DNA from: Gammaproteobacteria bacterium
GTDB taxonomy: Bacteria > Pseudomonadota > Gammaproteobacteria > DSM-16500
Assembly (NCBI GenBank): GCA_013287765.1
Contig: JABDDD010000009.1
Span: 1-53,251, forward strand
Direction of reading: 5' to 3'
DNA: 53,251 bases
Part shown: positions 53,251-53,251 of the stretch, in pieces
Position numbering within the stretch: the first letter of the stretch is position 1
Layout of the letters: each line of letters starts with the position of its first letter
The notes under the pieces: model-generated
The model's database searches: none
Seen by the model: only the letters and a program-made list of their open reading frames with translations
What the model was told of the DNA's origin: nothing
Position numbers and translations under genes: made by a program

Positions 53251-53251
53251 A

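Overview
The window reads as a chromosomal segment of an AT-rich gammaproteobacterium of the order Legionellales, closest in gene content to the Coxiellaceae side. This rests on a Dot/Icm type IVB secretion locus (icmT, icmS, dotD, dotC, dotB, dotA, icmV, icmW, icmX, with icmF-dotU elsewhere in the window) and on gammaproteobacterial housekeeping operons (glyQS-gmhB-plsC, aroQ-accB-accC, hemB, speA, uvrD, engB). Genus and species cannot be fixed from the sequence alone. No rRNA, tRNA or CRISPR array was seen.

Layout. 1-4.4 kb is accessory: a KAP-type P-loop NTPase cut by the window edge, a BrnT/BrnA toxin-antitoxin pair, an AAA/DUF4143 ATPase, and a mini-ORF plus HTH gene. 4.4-7.9 kb holds a POT peptide transporter and oligopeptidase A. 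8.0-8.7 kb is a HicAB pair whose toxin has a nonsense codon. 8.7-13.0 kb is glyQ-glyS-gmhB-plsC. 13-15.6 kb has a truncated PIN toxin beside an octamer repeat, a secreted DUF4015 protein, the PLP-binding protein YggS and a HigBA pair. 15.6-19.1 kb is icmF-dotU. 19.2-25.3 kb is fis, a prmA remnant, accC-accB-aroQ, dedA, rsmJ, hemB and gspC. 25.3-28.6 kb carries a Sel1/SPOR lipoprotein and two more DUF4143 ATPases with palindromic control regions. 28.8-30.8 kb is an effector-like protein with a possible Cys-His-Asp protease core. 30.9-33.3 kb has speA and a deformylase. 33.4-37.8 kb is a type II secretion operon, gspG to gspM. 37.9-48.3 kb is the Dot/Icm locus with four unrecognised neighbours. 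48.3-53.25 kb has uvrD, engB and an OPT transporter.

How it fits together. Two secretion machines share the window. The gsp operon plus the detached gspC would build most of the type II pseudopilus and platform; gspD, gspE and gspF are not here. The Dot/Icm genes provide the core lipoproteins (DotC, DotD), an ATPase (DotB), the DotA inner-membrane protein, the IcmS/IcmW adaptors, and the IcmF/DotU stabilisers. The 677-residue protein at 28785 is a plausible Dot/Icm substrate, and the small helical genes at 37.9-39.5 kb could be accessory or substrate proteins. POT and OPT peptide transporters with oligopeptidase A fit an amino-acid-consuming intracellular lifestyle.

Decay is visible: hicA with a stop codon, a truncated vapC, a C-terminal stub of prmA, and a duplicated gene tail. 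Palindromic intergenic elements sit at 19.2, 39.6, 42.9 and 48.3 kb.

The most unusual signal is the control regions of the DUF4143 ATPases. Each of two genes has duplicated palindromes placed over the promoter and ribosome binding site, and a third has a looser duplicated motif in the same place. This suggests tight autoregulation.
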